Below, one piece after another: positions 16,951 to 26,283 of a stretch of 64,000 nt of DNA (position 1 is its first letter; each line of letters starts with the position of its first letter). The DNA is from Halorubrum sp. PV6 (GTDB taxonomy: Archaea > Halobacteriota > Halobacteria > Halobacteriales > Haloferacaceae): positions 1,240,001 through 1,304,000 of the forward strand of contig NZ_CP030064.1 of assembly GCF_003990725.2 (NCBI RefSeq). The letters are read 5' to 3'. A program made the position numbers and the translations under genes. The notes beneath the pieces are model-generated. The model did not search any database and was not told where the DNA came from. It saw only the letters and a list, made by a program, of their open reading frames with translations.

Positions 16951-18501
16951 TCAGCAGGCGACCCGCACCTTCTCCTCCGTCACCGGGTCACCTACCGGCC
17001 CGTCGGGATCGACCGGCTGTTCGACGTGGAAGACGGTCACGGCGGTCACGTTGCGGTCCGACTGCTCACAGGCGTACGCCGCCAGCGGCCGGTACCGATC
17101 GGCTCCGGCGCTTTTCATCCTGAATCCGAACTGGTGCCAGAGCGTGGACGGATACGTCTCCGCCGCGTCTGGCGGGCGGTCGTAGGTGACCGCGCCGCCG
17201 TCGCGCAGGTCGATCGCGTCGCCCGATTCGAGCGTCCCGCGGACGACGTACCAGTTGGAGCCGTCGGGCGTGTTCGGCGCGAAGAACGACCAGCTCACCT
17301 CCGAGAGCCCGCCGTCCGACTCCGAGGCCGGGAGGTCGACGAGCCCGACCCCCGCGGCCTGCCACCACACGAGGGCGACGAAGAAGCCCACGAGAAGCAG
17401 GGTCGACCCCCCTCGAATCGCCCGGCGACCCCTCGACCGGGGCGCCGCGTCGGTCGCGGACCCGTCGCCGCGGCGCTCGGGCCCGGCCGCGCTCCCGCCG
17501 TCGCCTCGGTAGGCGGAGTCCGCCTCCGCGGGGCGAGACGAACCGCGGAGCGTCGGCGTGACGGACTCGAAGAGCGTCCAGACGCCGGGCGGGAGAAACA
17601 ACAGGAGGATCGAGATCATCACGAACGGGAACACGCCGAGCCGCATCGTCGCGGCCATGCCGAGGTGTGCCGAGACGAACGCGAGGACGACCCCGGTCCT
17701 GAGCCGACCGGTCGCGACGACCAACAGCACGGACGCCGACAGGAGCGCGGTCCAGAGCCAGTTGACGGTTTCGAGGATCGCGGCGTGTTCCGCGACGAAC
17801 GGCCCGAATCGCACGACGAACTCCGACAACTGGAATATCTGGGCGACCGCGCCGCCCGACATCCACGCGTCGCTCCGGTACTTGGCGACCGCGTTGACCG
17901 TGTAAATCGACACGAGCGTCAGGAGCGTGACGGCCGTGCCGACCGAACAGCGCCGCGGGTCCGCGTCGTCGTCGGCTCGGTCGGTCTCGCCGCTCCGGCG
18001 GCCCGCCCCGAGCGACCAGCGCGCGTCGAGCGGGAGCGAGAGGCTGACGAAGAGAACCACGACCAGAACCGTGTTCCCCCCGTTGATCACGTAGGGGTTC
18101 CGGGCGTACAGCGACGCGAGCAGGATTAGCGAGACGACCGCTGCCAGCCGCGTTCGATAGCCGACGAGCAGGCAGACGGCGGCACACGCCGCGAGCGCGA
18201 GCAGCCCCGTCTGCGCCCACGCCGAGCCGGACAGCGCGTGGATCGAGACGGCCTCTAACAGCGGAAACGCCTCTGCGAGCGTCGAGCGCGGGAGGACGCC
18301 ACCGTCCGTGTAGAACGCGCTCACGCCGGGAAGCCGGTAGACGAGCAGGTCCCACAGCAGGACGAGCGCCAGCGCGATACGGAACGCGCCGAGCGCTCGC
18401 GGATCGATCCCGAGAAACGGTGCGGCGCGCTCGCCGAGCGACTCGCGGACCGCGGCGTATCGAGACCGCGCGTTCGAGAGGTGCCGGCCTGAGCGCGTCA
18501 T
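16951..18501 (-). CDS. HTTM-domain membrane protein (vitamin K-dependent carboxylase-like)
   Basis: 516 aa. HTTM domain in residues ~30-300 with several membrane spans (RIALALVLLWDLLVYR, LAACAAVCLLVGYRTRL, NTVLVVVLFVSLSLPL, GVFPFVMISILLLFLP), then a long charged, Arg/Asp-rich linker (~305-360), another span (TLLLVGFFVALVWW) and a globular C-terminal part (~390-516) probably outside the cell. In eukaryotes the fold is found in gamma-glutamyl carboxylase; most prokaryotic members have no proven function. Divergent from aroB; TTATC-N5-GATAA (18525-18539) overlaps its putative TATA region. Confidence 0.88.
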   Translation of the reverse strand: MTRSGRHLSNARSRYAAVRESLGERAAPFLGIDPRALGAFRIALALVLLWDLLVYRLPGVSAFYTDGGVLPRSTLAEAFPLLEAVSIHALSGSAWAQTGLLALAACAAVCLLVGYRTRLAAVVSLILLASLYARNPYVINGGNTVLVVVLFVSLSLPLDARWSLGAGRRSGETDRADDDADPRRCSVGTAVTLLTLVSIYTVNAVAKYRSDAWMSGGAVAQIFQLSEFVVRFGPFVAEHAAILETVNWLWTALLSASVLLVVATGRLRTGVVLAFVSAHLGMAATMRLGVFPFVMISILLLFLPPGVWTLFESVTPTLRGSSRPAEADSAYRGDGGSAAGPERRGDGSATDAAPRSRGRRAIRGGSTLLLVGFFVALVWWQAAGVGLVDLPASESDGGLSEVSWSFFAPNTPDGSNWYVVRGTLESGDAIDLRDGGAVTYDRPPDAAETYPSTLWHQFGFRMKSAGADRYRPLAAYACEQSDRNVTAVTVFHVEQPVDPDGPVGDPVTEEKVRVAC

Positions 18502-18621
18502 TCGGTGGTGTACATCGAACGGTGTTATCTCTGTGATAAGTGCTTTGTCGTCGACGCGTCCGTGCCCGCAACGCAGGACCCTTCCGCAGTTTTCAAGCCC
18601 GCCCGCCGTGAGGTTCCGACA

Positions 18622-19794
18622 ATGACACGCACGGTCTGGGTGAAAGCCGACGGCGACGTCGGCGACTGGGAGACGCGCAAACAGCGTATCACGGCCGCCA
18701 TCGAAGCGGGCGCAGACTGGGTCCTCGTCGACGAGGCGGACGTGGGGCGCGCCCGCGAGCTGGGCGACATCTCAGTCGCCGCGTTCCGCTCCGAGGCGGA
18801 CGTGATAGACGACGCCGAGGCCGACGCCGAGGCCGACGCGTACTTCGTCGGCAAGGCCGGCGAGGGGGACGGGACCATCGACATGCCCGAGGATCTCGCC
18901 GGATCGGCGGACCTCACGACGATCCGCCGCCGCGACGACCGGGCGCAGGGCGCGTACGTCCGCGTTCTCGGCACCGAGTACGAGAAGTTCGCCGAGGAGG
19001 CCGCCACCGCCGCCGACTTCACGGTCATCATCGGCGAGGACTGGTCGATCATCCCGCTCGAAAACCTGATCGCGCGGGTCGGCGACGAGACGCACCTCGT
19101 CGCGGGCGCGACGACCGCCGCCGAGGCGCAGACGGCCTTCGAGACGCTCGAGATCGGCGCCGACGGCGTCCTCCTCGACAGCGACTCCCCCGACGAGATT
19201 CGGGGCGCCGTCGAAGCGCGCGACGCCGCCGACCGCGAGACGCTGGACCTCCAGCACGCCGAGGTGACCGCGGTCGAGCGCACCGGGATGGCCGACCGCG
19301 TCTGTATCGACACCGGGTCGCTGATGGACGACGACGAGGGGATGTTGGTCGGGTCGATGTCGCGGGGGCTGTTCTTCGTCCACGCCGAGACGGCCGAGTC
19401 GCCGTACGTCGAGTCGCGCCCGTTCCGGGTGAACGCCGGCGCTGTCCACGCGTACGTCCGTAACCCGGAGGGCGGCACGAACTACCTCGCCGAGCTATCG
19501 AGCGGCGACGAGGTCCAACTGGTCGACACCGAGGGGCACACGCGAGAGGCCATCGTCGGGCGCGTGAAAATCGAGAAGCGACCGATGTTCCGGCTGCAGG
19601 CCGAAGTAGAGACCGACGAGGGGGTCGACCGCGTCGAGACGCTCATCCAGAACGCCGAGACGGTGAAGGTCGCGACCGCTGAGGGGCGAAAGGCGGTCAC
19701 CGACCTCGAAGTCGGCGACGAGGCGCTCGTCTACTACGAGGACGTGGCGCGCCACTTCGGCGAGGCGGTCGAAGAGAGCATCATCGAGAAGTAG
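18622..19794 (+). CDS. aroB: 3-dehydroquinate synthase II (AroB')
   Basis: NAD-dependent oxidative deamination and cyclisation of the AroA' product to 3-dehydroquinate. 390 aa. Seen: TVWVKADGDVGDWETRK at the start, EDWSIIPLENLIA, GMLVGSMSRGLFFVHAET, RPFRVNAGAVHAYV and TNYLAELSSGDEV, all typical of the archaeal family. Start at 18622 has GAGGT 8-12 nt upstream, so initiation is probably SD-assisted; the longer open frame into the HTTM promoter is rejected. Works with fba2 to supply the shikimate pathway feeding trpCBA. Confidence 0.95.
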   Translation: MTRTVWVKADGDVGDWETRKQRITAAIEAGADWVLVDEADVGRARELGDISVAAFRSEADVIDDAEADAEADAYFVGKAGEGDGTIDMPEDLAGSADLTTIRRRDDRAQGAYVRVLGTEYEKFAEEAATAADFTVIIGEDWSIIPLENLIARVGDETHLVAGATTAAEAQTAFETLEIGADGVLLDSDSPDEIRGAVEARDAADRETLDLQHAEVTAVERTGMADRVCIDTGSLMDDDEGMLVGSMSRGLFFVHAETAESPYVESRPFRVNAGAVHAYVRNPEGGTNYLAELSSGDEVQLVDTEGHTREAIVGRVKIEKRPMFRLQAEVETDEGVDRVETLIQNAETVKVATAEGRKAVTDLEVGDEALVYYEDVARHFGEAVEESIIEK

Positions 19795-19823
19795 CGGGGC
19801 CGAGCAGCGCGAGGCCCCGTACG

Positions 19824-19913
19824 CGAGCGGTGAAACCGCGAGCCGAGTGGCCGAGCGGACGCGAGGCCACTGAATACGAACGGCGGAGCCGTGGACCGAG
19901 TGACCGAAGCGAC
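19824..19913. repeat. Two imperfect 37-bp copies with hairpins after aroB
   Basis: Copies at 19824-19860 and 19877-19913, about 70% identical by eye. Each carries a short stem (GCGG-tgaaa-CCGC at 19827-19839; CGGC-gga-GCCG at 19881-19891). They follow the aroB stop and may act in 3'-end formation. A stretch here resembles a tRNA D-arm but no acceptor stem or T-arm is present. Confidence 0.5.
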
Positions 19914-19979
19914 CGCTCGCCGCCGAAACTATTAATAAATATTCTACATGTCTGCCATCCATGGCTGTGAGTCACGAGC

Positions 19980-20489
19980 ATGGTCGCGTCACAGAGCGTC
20001 CGATCGGCGAGCGGCTCCAACACCTCGCCGCGGCTGCTCTTTTATACCCACGTCGCCGCCGGCGCGGTGTGGTTCGGGTTCGCGCTGATCTTCCCGGCGG
20101 TCATCGGGCCGACGCTCGGCGGCCTCGACCGCGAGACCGCGTCCGCGGTGACGACCGCGCTCACGCCGAAGGTCGTCTTCTTCCTCCTCGGGTTCTCGCT
20201 GACCACGGTCCTCTCCGGGACGCTGCTGCTCTCCGGCGACCTCGGTCTCGGCTACGGGTTCTCGGGGCGCTGGCCGACGCTCTCGCTGGGCGTCGGGTGG
20301 GGGCTGTTCGCCTTCGGACTCGTCGTGCCGAACCGGATCCACCTGCGCGCCTACTACGAGAGCCGCCGCGAGGAGCCGGACCCCGAACGGCTCGAATCCA
20401 TCGAGAAGACGAACCTCGTCGTCGGCCTGTTCGAGGCGGCCGTCATGCTCGGAATCATCGTGCTGATGACCGGGCTTCGGCTGGGGTGA
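19980..20489 (+). CDS. Four-helix membrane protein, possibly CopD/DUF2269-like
   Basis: 169 aa. Helices near residues 18-46, 62-90, 98-118 and 144-166. The first begins FYTHVAAGAVWFGFAL, similar to the H-x-x-x-A-x-x-W-x-G helix start of CopD-like and other putative haem-binding membrane families; this is a resemblance only. The AT-rich TTAATAAATATT at 19931-19942 is its promoter candidate. F-Y-T at the start of helix 1 is spelled TTT TAT ACC, against the local G/C third-base rule. Confidence 0.7.
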   Translation: MVASQSVRSASGSNTSPRLLFYTHVAAGAVWFGFALIFPAVIGPTLGGLDRETASAVTTALTPKVVFFLLGFSLTTVLSGTLLLSGDLGLGYGFSGRWPTLSLGVGWGLFAFGLVVPNRIHLRAYYESRREEPDPERLESIEKTNLVVGLFEAAVMLGIIVLMTGLRLG

Positions 20490-20548
20490 GCGGCGGGCGC
20501 GGCGACCCGGTCGTTCCGCTCGCGTCCGCCGGGCCGTCGTTGTCGCGC

Positions 20549-22075
20549 TTATAAATCGTACAGGTCGCCGTACTTGCTCTCGACGTAGTCGGTGAACGCG
20601 TCGGCCGAGAACGGGTCGCCGGTCGCGCGCTCGACGAGCTCGTTCGTCTCGTAGCGAGCGCCGTGTTCGTGAACGTTCTCGTTGAGCCACGCTTGGAGGT
20701 CGTCGAAGTCGCCCGCCGCGATCTTCGCGTCGAGGTCGTCGATCTCGCTCTCGGCGGCGTCGAACAGTTGGGCGGCCATCACGGAGCCGAGCGAGTAGGT
20801 GGGGAAGTAGCCGAAGTTGCCGTGGCTCCAGTGGATGTCCTGTAGGCAGCCCTCGCTGTCGGTTTCCGGACGGATTCCGAGGTACTGCTCGTACTTGTCG
20901 TTCCAGACCTCGGGCACGTCTTCGACCGCGAGGTCGCCGCGGACCAGGTCGCGTTCGATCTCGAACCGGACGACGATGTGGAGGTGGTAGGTGAGCTCGT
21001 CGGCCTCGACCCGGATGAGGTTGTCCTCGTGGACCTGATTGAACGCCTGGTAGGCGTCCTCGACGGTCGCGTCGTCGGTCTGCGGGAAGTGCTCCTGGAA
21101 GACCGGCAGGAAGCGCTCCCAGAACGCCCGGCTGCGACCGACGTGGTTCTCCCAGAGCCGCGACTGCGACTCGTGGACCGAGAGGTCGCGCGACTCGCCG
21201 AGGGGCGTTCCGAACTGCTCCTGCGGAAGCCCGAGGTTGTACTGCGCGTGGCCGAACTCGTGGATCGTCGAGCCGACGGCACCCAGCGGGTCCGACTCGT
21301 CGAACCGGGTGGTCACGCGACAGTCGAACTGGTTGCCTGCGGTGAACGGGTGCGAGGAGACGTCGAGGCGGCCGCGGTCGAAGTCGTACCCGACCAGTTC
21401 GAGGGCGTCGCGGGCGAGCGCCTCCTGGTCGTCCTCGGGGAAGGTACCCTCGAAGGTGTCGACGGCGAGGTCGGCGTCCGACTCGCGGATCGCGTCGATC
21501 ATGGGGACGAGCGTCTCGCGGAGTTCCGCCAGTATCTCCTCCGTTCGTTCCATCGAGAGACACGGCTCGAACTCCTCGAAGAGGACCTCGTAGGGGTCTC
21601 TGTCGGGGTCGATGTGTTCGGCGTACTCGCGCTGCAGTTCGACGTGTTTCTCCAGGTGCGGCGCGAACGCCTCGAAGTCGTCGTCGGCCTTCGCGGCCTC
21701 CCACGCCTGCAGCGCCTCGCTGCTGGTCTCGGATATCTCCTCGACGAGTTCGACGGGGACGGCGTCGGCGCGCTCGTAGTCGCGACGGATCTCGCGGACG
21801 ACCGCCGCCTGCTCGTCGGTGAGGTCGGCGTCGGCGAGTTCGGTCAGGAGGGCGCCGGTCTCCTCGTCCGTGACCATGTCGTGGCGGATCGACGAGAGCG
21901 TCGAGAGCTGTTTCGACCGCGCGGGGGTGCCCCCCTCGGGCATCATCACCTGCTGATCCCACCCGAGGACGCCGGCGGCGCTCCCGACCGTGTTCCATCG
22001 GCGAACTCGGTCGAGGAGGGCTTCGTACGCGTCGGGGGCCTCCGCCGTCTCGTCGGCCGCTGCTTCCGCTGTCAT
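20549..22075 (-). CDS. M32-family metallocarboxypeptidase
   Basis: Zinc carboxypeptidase of the Taq/Pfu type. 508 aa, normal length. Seen: HEFGH in STIHEFGHAQYNLG (HExxH zinc site, near residue 270) with the later Glu in VHESQSRLWENHVGRS, DELTYHLHIVVRFEIER, and GNFGYFPTYSLGSVMAAQLF, all family hallmarks. Cytoplasmic, highly acidic. Start MTAEAAADE at 22075 chosen because the 24 codons upstream are Arg-rich. It ends D-L-stop spelled GAT TTA TAA inside a TTATAA island. Confidence 0.95.
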   Translation of the reverse strand: MTAEAAADETAEAPDAYEALLDRVRRWNTVGSAAGVLGWDQQVMMPEGGTPARSKQLSTLSSIRHDMVTDEETGALLTELADADLTDEQAAVVREIRRDYERADAVPVELVEEISETSSEALQAWEAAKADDDFEAFAPHLEKHVELQREYAEHIDPDRDPYEVLFEEFEPCLSMERTEEILAELRETLVPMIDAIRESDADLAVDTFEGTFPEDDQEALARDALELVGYDFDRGRLDVSSHPFTAGNQFDCRVTTRFDESDPLGAVGSTIHEFGHAQYNLGLPQEQFGTPLGESRDLSVHESQSRLWENHVGRSRAFWERFLPVFQEHFPQTDDATVEDAYQAFNQVHEDNLIRVEADELTYHLHIVVRFEIERDLVRGDLAVEDVPEVWNDKYEQYLGIRPETDSEGCLQDIHWSHGNFGYFPTYSLGSVMAAQLFDAAESEIDDLDAKIAAGDFDDLQAWLNENVHEHGARYETNELVERATGDPFSADAFTDYVESKYGDLYDL

Positions 22076-22275
22076 ACCTCTACGATCGGCCGCGCGAGTT
22101 AAGAAGGGACCGGAGCCGGCGACCGCCCGCCGACCGGCTGGGGGCACGCGACACTGACGGGCGGTCTCGGGCCCCGGCCGCTAATCCGAGACCCCCGGCC
22201 GCCGATCTGAAACCCCCGGCCGCACCGCCCCGAGCGCGACCTATTTCCGCCCGGCCGCCGAACCGCCGGCAACGA

Positions 22276-23322
22276 ATGGAGATCGACGAGGACACCATCG
22301 ACCTGCGATCCGACACCGTCACCACGCCCTCCGAGGCGATGCGCGAGGCGGCCGCGACCGCCGAGGTCGGCGACGACGTGTATCGCGACGACCCCACGGT
22401 CAACGAGCTAGAGCGGCGCGCAGCCGAGGCGGTCGGCACCGAGGCGGCGCTGTACGTCCCCTCGGGGACGATGGCGAACCAGATCGCGGTCCACGTCCAC
22501 ACCGAACCGGGCCAAGAGCTCCTCTTGGAACGGGAGTCACACATCTACCGCTGGGAGCTCGCCGGCGCCGCGAAGCTCTCCGGCGTCCAGACACGGACGA
22601 TCGACGCGGGCGGGCGCTGCGTCCCGACTCCCGACGCGGTCGCCGCCGGGCTCGTGAGCGAGGACTTACACCGCCCCGGCACCGGTCTCCTGTCGCTTGA
22701 GAACACCCACAACTACCGCGGCGGGGTCGCGGTCCCGGTCGAGGAGATAGAGGCGGCCGCGGCGGTCGCCGGCGACGCCGACGTGCCGGTTCACCTCGAC
22801 GGCGCACGGGTGTTCAACGCGGCCGTCGCGCTCGGCGTCGACGCGAGCGAGATCGTCGCGCCCGTCGACAGCGTCACGTTCTGTCTCTCGAAGGGGCTCG
22901 GCGCGCCCGTCGGCTCGATCCTCGCCGGCGACGAGGCGTTCGTCGACGAGGCGCGGCGCGTCCGGAAACTGTTCGGGGGCGGGATGCGGCAGGCGGGGAT
23001 GATCGCCGCACCCGGTCTCCGCGCGTTGGAGAACGTCGACCGACTCGCGGAGGACCACGCGAGCGCCGAGCGACTGGCCGCCGGCCTCGACGCGTTGAGC
23101 GGCGTCACGGCGCCCGAACCGGACACGAACATCGTCGTCGCCCACACCGACGCGGCTGGCGTCGAGGCGGCCGACCTCGTGACGGCGTGTAAAGACGCCG
23201 GCGTCGGCTGCGTGGAGTTCGACGAGTACACGACGCGGTTCACCACCCACCTCGACGTCGACGACGCGGACGTTGCGGACGCCGTCGACCGGATCGGCGA
23301 CGCGCTCGCGTCGCTGGCGTAA
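22276..23322 (+). CDS. ltaE: Low-specificity L-threonine aldolase (beta-eliminating lyase family)
   Basis: PLP enzyme splitting threonine and allo-threonine to glycine and acetaldehyde. 348 aa, fold type I. Seen: IDLRSDTVTTPSEAMREA at the start, GDDVYRDDPTVNELE, PSGTMANQIAVH, ENTHNYRGG, VHLDGARVFNAAVALG (Asp that pairs with the PLP nitrogen) and the PLP-Lys in FCLSKGLGAPVGS. Stands alone between the M32 peptidase (divergent) and a 250-bp gap. Confidence 0.93.
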   Translation: MEIDEDTIDLRSDTVTTPSEAMREAAATAEVGDDVYRDDPTVNELERRAAEAVGTEAALYVPSGTMANQIAVHVHTEPGQELLLERESHIYRWELAGAAKLSGVQTRTIDAGGRCVPTPDAVAAGLVSEDLHRPGTGLLSLENTHNYRGGVAVPVEEIEAAAAVAGDADVPVHLDGARVFNAAVALGVDASEIVAPVDSVTFCLSKGLGAPVGSILAGDEAFVDEARRVRKLFGGGMRQAGMIAAPGLRALENVDRLAEDHASAERLAAGLDALSGVTAPEPDTNIVVAHTDAAGVEAADLVTACKDAGVGCVEFDEYTTRFTTHLDVDDADVADAVDRIGDALASLA

Positions 23323-23572
23323 GCGCCGGAGACACCCGCAGCTGCGTGGCTTGACTTTCGACCGACCGAGCGACGATCCGACGGCTCAGCGGTGTAAGGC
23401 GACCGCCGCTACGGTGCGGACGTTGAAAGGTGACCGCCCCGCGCGAACGCGAGACGACCAGTTGTGTCGCACACCGGCGGCCGGTCGAGTGAACGTCGAC
23501 CGCTCGGGTATTTAAACCCTCGTTCATGCGGCTCCCCCGGTTGTTGAGTGCGAGCGGGCGATACTACCGCGG
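23323..23572. other. 250-bp intergenic region with an orphan TATA-like element
   Basis: Convergent gap between ltaE and the next minus-strand gene. It holds GGTATTTAAACC-like sequence (23508-23519) 10 nt before an ATG that opens only a 20-codon ORF (23526-23588). Minus-strand reading through ltaE is Arg-rich and not coding-like. A short RNA is possible but nothing else supports it. Confidence 0.3.
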
Positions 23573-24433
23573 TCACTCCGGCCGGTGAACTTCCCCGTCG
23601 CGCTCGTCGGCGTCCTTCCGGCGGAGCGCGGCGGCCGCGTTGTTGGCGTCGTACCCGAAGAACACGTCTTTGGCGTACGTCTCGGCGACCTCCGTGGCGT
23701 GAATGAGGTCGTCGACGGCGACGTCGACCGCGTACAGTTCGAGCGAGAACGGCGTCTCCGGCGGCGCGCCGTGGACGTCGTAGTCGCCGCCGAGCCGAGA
23801 CCGGAACCCGCGGGCGATGGTCTCCAGCCAGTAGGTGGTGGCGTACTCCGTGTCGTACAGCGGGACCACGAACTCGTCGACGTGGTCGGCCAGCCGGTCG
23901 AGGTCGAGGCCCGCCCGCGCCCGCAGGTGGTCGGGGTACGGGTCCGGGTACAGCGTCAGCAACACGCGACCGGGGATCCGGTCGGCGGCCTCGGCGACGA
24001 ACTCGGTGATGACGTCGGCGCGCCAGTCGCTCCAGTCGTCGCGGTCGCTCTCGGCGAACAGTCGCTCGCAGCGCTCGCAGTGACAGAACCCCTCGCGGGG
24101 AAACCCCACGTCGTCGAGTCGCACGTCGCCGTTTTCGGCCGCGCAGTCCTCGATGATCTCTAACAGTCCCGCGCGGTACTCCGGGTGGGTCGGGCAGATG
24201 TACGCCCAGTCGAAGTAGTCGCGGTCGCGGGTCGCCGGCTCGCCGCGCTCGTCGACCGGCACGAGGTCGGGGTTCTCCCCCGCCGCGGCGTTGTCGCCGA
24301 AACACGACACCATGTTCACGGCGTTCGGCAGCGGGGCGGCAGACCGCCCCGTGACGTCTTTCACCTCGTAGAAGCCGAGGTCGAACGGCTCCATCTCGAC
24401 CTCGTCGGCGTTGCGCGTGACGACCCCGTACAT
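23573..24433 (-). CDS. Conserved hypothetical protein, probable TIM-barrel fold
   Basis: 286 aa, soluble, acidic. Pattern of DYFDWAYICPTHPEYRAGLLEIIEDC, VRLDDVGFPREGFCHCERC, RVLLTLYPDPYPDHL and DEFVVPLYDTEYAT suggests alternating strands and helices with active-site-like Asp residues at strand ends, as in glycoside-hydrolase-like TIM barrels (inference). The FCHCERCERLF segment could bind metal. No signal peptide. I do not recognise a named family and give no activity. Confidence 0.7.
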   Translation of the reverse strand: MYGVVTRNADEVEMEPFDLGFYEVKDVTGRSAAPLPNAVNMVSCFGDNAAAGENPDLVPVDERGEPATRDRDYFDWAYICPTHPEYRAGLLEIIEDCAAENGDVRLDDVGFPREGFCHCERCERLFAESDRDDWSDWRADVITEFVAEAADRIPGRVLLTLYPDPYPDHLRARAGLDLDRLADHVDEFVVPLYDTEYATTYWLETIARGFRSRLGGDYDVHGAPPETPFSLELYAVDVAVDDLIHATEVAETYAKDVFFGYDANNAAAALRRKDADERDGEVHRPE

Positions 24434-24523
24434 GGCTGTCGCTACGTGACTGACGGATAAAAACGGCGGGCATCCGCGCCCGCGGGAGGCGGTCGGCGAA
24501 CGGTGCGGCGGGGCCGTGGGACC

Positions 24524-24619
24524 TTACTCGACCGTTACCGGCTCCTTGTCGCCGGCGAACAGGAAGTACGCGAGTGCGACCAGCGACAGGACCACGACGA
24601 GCTTCACTTTCTTGCTCAT
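24524..24619 (-). CDS. 31-aa single-span membrane peptide
   Basis: Reads M-S-K-K-V-K-L then a hydrophobic helix VVVLSLVALAYFLFA and the acidic tail GDKEPVTVE. A Met three codons upstream (24628) could also start it. Lys-rich start and acidic end fit N-in topology. Its compact signal-anchor design and G/C third-base use support a real gene, but it is too short to be sure. It lies between pyrI and the hypothetical gene on the same strand. Confidence 0.5.
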   Translation of the reverse strand: MSKKVKLVVVLSLVALAYFLFAGDKEPVTVE

Positions 24620-24698
24620 ATTCGACATAACGCGGGGCGGGCGCTAAAAGTTACCGGAGCCAACGCGGGCCGCCGTCGCGACCGCGACGCCGACCGAC

Positions 24699-25157
24699 TC
24701 ACACGTCGATGTGATCGGCGATGTCCGCGCGCAGGATCGTCGAGCAGTAGTCACAGCGGACGCCGTCCGCGACCACGTCGAACCGGGTGTCCACCGGCTC
24801 GCCGGCGTTGGTGATGCAGTTCCGGTTCGGACAGGAGAGGACGCCCTCGACGCTGTCCGGGCGGGTGACGCGGTTCTTCTCGACCACCTCGAAGTCGCGG
24901 ACGATGTTGATCGTCGCCTCGGGCGCGATGAGCGAGAGCACGTCGACCTCCGACTGCGAGAGCTCTCGCTCTTCGACTTTCACGATGTCCTTGCGACCGA
25001 GCCTGTCCGAGGGAACGTTCATCCCGACCGAGACGCCGTACCCCTCGGAGCCGTCGATGCCGAGAATCGCGAGGACGTTGAGCGCCTGTCCGCCCTCGAC
25101 GTGGTCGATCACGGTGCCGTCACGGATCTTCGAGACGCGGAGTTCGTGCTCGCTCAT
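24699..25157 (-). CDS. pyrI: Aspartate carbamoyltransferase regulatory chain
   Basis: Nucleotide-binding regulatory subunit of ATCase. 152 aa: allosteric domain ([28 protein letters not shown]) and a C-terminal zinc domain with the four Cys in [13 protein letters not shown] and CDYCSTIL. It should bind CTP/ATP and hold catalytic trimers together. Start overlaps the pyrB stop (ATGA). Confidence 0.97.
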   Translation of the reverse strand: MSEHELRVSKIRDGTVIDHVEGGQALNVLAILGIDGSEGYGVSVGMNVPSDRLGRKDIVKVEERELSQSEVDVLSLIAPEATINIVRDFEVVEKNRVTRPDSVEGVLSCPNRNCITNAGEPVDTRFDVVADGVRCDYCSTILRADIADHIDV

Positions 25158-26095
25158 CGGTCCACCTCCGTCCCCTCGGCGGCCTCAGCGTTCTCCAAGA
25201 GGGTGTCGAGCAGCGCCATCCGCACCGGAATCCCGTTGTGCGCCTGCTCGAAGTACGTCGCGTGGTCGGTCTCGTCGACGTCGGGGGCGATCTCGTCGAC
25301 CCGCGGGAGCGGGTGCATCACGGTGAGATCGTCGGCGGCGTCTTCGAGCGTCTCGGCGTCGATCTGGTACTCGCCGGCGACGCGGTGGTACTCGTTTTCG
25401 TCCGGGAATCGCTCCTTCTGGATCCGGGTGACGTACAGCACGTCGAGCTCTTCGAGTACCGCTTCGAGGTCGGTGTGCTCGCGCACCTGCGCGCCGGTCT
25501 CGTGGAGGTCGAACCGGACCGACCGGGGGAGCCGCAGCGACTCGGGACTGATGAAGTGCTGGTTGGCGTCGAACTCGGTGAGCGCGGCCGCGAGCGAGTG
25601 GACCGTACGGCCGTACTTCAGGTCGCCCATGATACCGACCGTGAGGTCGTCGAGCCCGTGGTTCTCGCGGATGGTGTGGAGATCCAGGAGGGTCTGTGAG
25701 GGGTGCTGGCCCGCGCCGTCGCCGGCGTTGACGACGGGGACGGAGACGTGTTCGGCGGCCAGCGTCGCGGCGCCCTCGCTCGGGTGGCGGAGCACCAGGG
25801 CGTCCGCGTAGCCCTCGATGACGCGGACGGTGTCGGAGAGCGACTCTCCCTTCGAGACCGACGAGGAGTCGACATCGCCCATGTCGACCGTCTCGATCCC
25901 GAGGCGTTTGGCCGCGCTATCGAAACTCATCCGGGTGCGCGTGCTCGGTTCGAAAAAACAGAGCGCGAGCACGCGCCCGGCGTGCCGGTCCGCGAAGGCA
26001 GCCGGGTCGTCGGCGACCTCGCGGGCCCGGTCGAGCACCGCCTCGATGTCATCCCGCGAGAGCTGTGTCGCGGTGATGAGGTGGTCCTGACGCAT
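25154..26095 (-). CDS. pyrB: Aspartate carbamoyltransferase catalytic chain
   Basis: First committed step of pyrimidine synthesis. 313 aa. Seen: [20 protein letters not shown] (carbamoyl-phosphate loop), [26 protein letters not shown] (80s loop Ser and Lys), [31 protein letters not shown] (240s loop). First gene of pyrB-pyrI. Confidence 0.97.
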   Translation of the reverse strand: MRQDHLITATQLSRDDIEAVLDRAREVADDPAAFADRHAGRVLALCFFEPSTRTRMSFDSAAKRLGIETVDMGDVDSSSVSKGESLSDTVRVIEGYADALVLRHPSEGAATLAAEHVSVPVVNAGDGAGQHPSQTLLDLHTIRENHGLDDLTVGIMGDLKYGRTVHSLAAALTEFDANQHFISPESLRLPRSVRFDLHETGAQVREHTDLEAVLEELDVLYVTRIQKERFPDENEYHRVAGEYQIDAETLEDAADDLTVMHPLPRVDEIAPDVDETDHATYFEQAHNGIPVRMALLDTLLENAEAAEGTEVDR

Positions 26096-26252
26096 CGTCG
26101 GAGAAGGGGGTCGGCAGTATCTTGAATCCCTCGGCTCGGCCGCCGGCGAGGGTGTTCACGTCCGTGATCACGAGCGCGGGAGACGCCTTCGAGATTCGCA
26201 GAACGCGCGGCCCGTCACCACGCGCCGTGCGCCCGCGCCGCACCGACCGCGC

Positions 26253-26258
26253 TTATAA
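26253..26258 (+). promoter_or_regulatory. TATA box of the ASCH gene
   Basis: TTATAA within GCTTATAAAC, 26-31 nt upstream of the ATG at 26284; leaderless geometry. Confidence 0.55.
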
Positions 26259-26283
26259 ACCGATCCGCGACCAACGGAGGGGT

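Noticed and set aside
19835-19865. tRNA-like stretch (GCCGAGTGGCCGAGCGG)
   Set aside because: Resembles a tRNA D-arm region but has no acceptor stem, anticodon arm or T-loop at the right spacing.
19989-21998. 669-codon minus-strand ORF
   Set aside because: Alternative frame of the M32 peptidase gene, Arg-rich, with no conserved segment.
23526-23588. 20-codon ORF after TTTAAA in the gap downstream of ltaE
   Set aside because: Only 10 nt from the TATA-like element, too close for a normal promoter, and the peptide has no feature; noted only as an orphan promoter.
26049-26243. 64-codon minus-strand ORF upstream of pyrB
   Set aside because: Overlaps the pyrB 5' end in another frame; no ribosome site or family resemblance.
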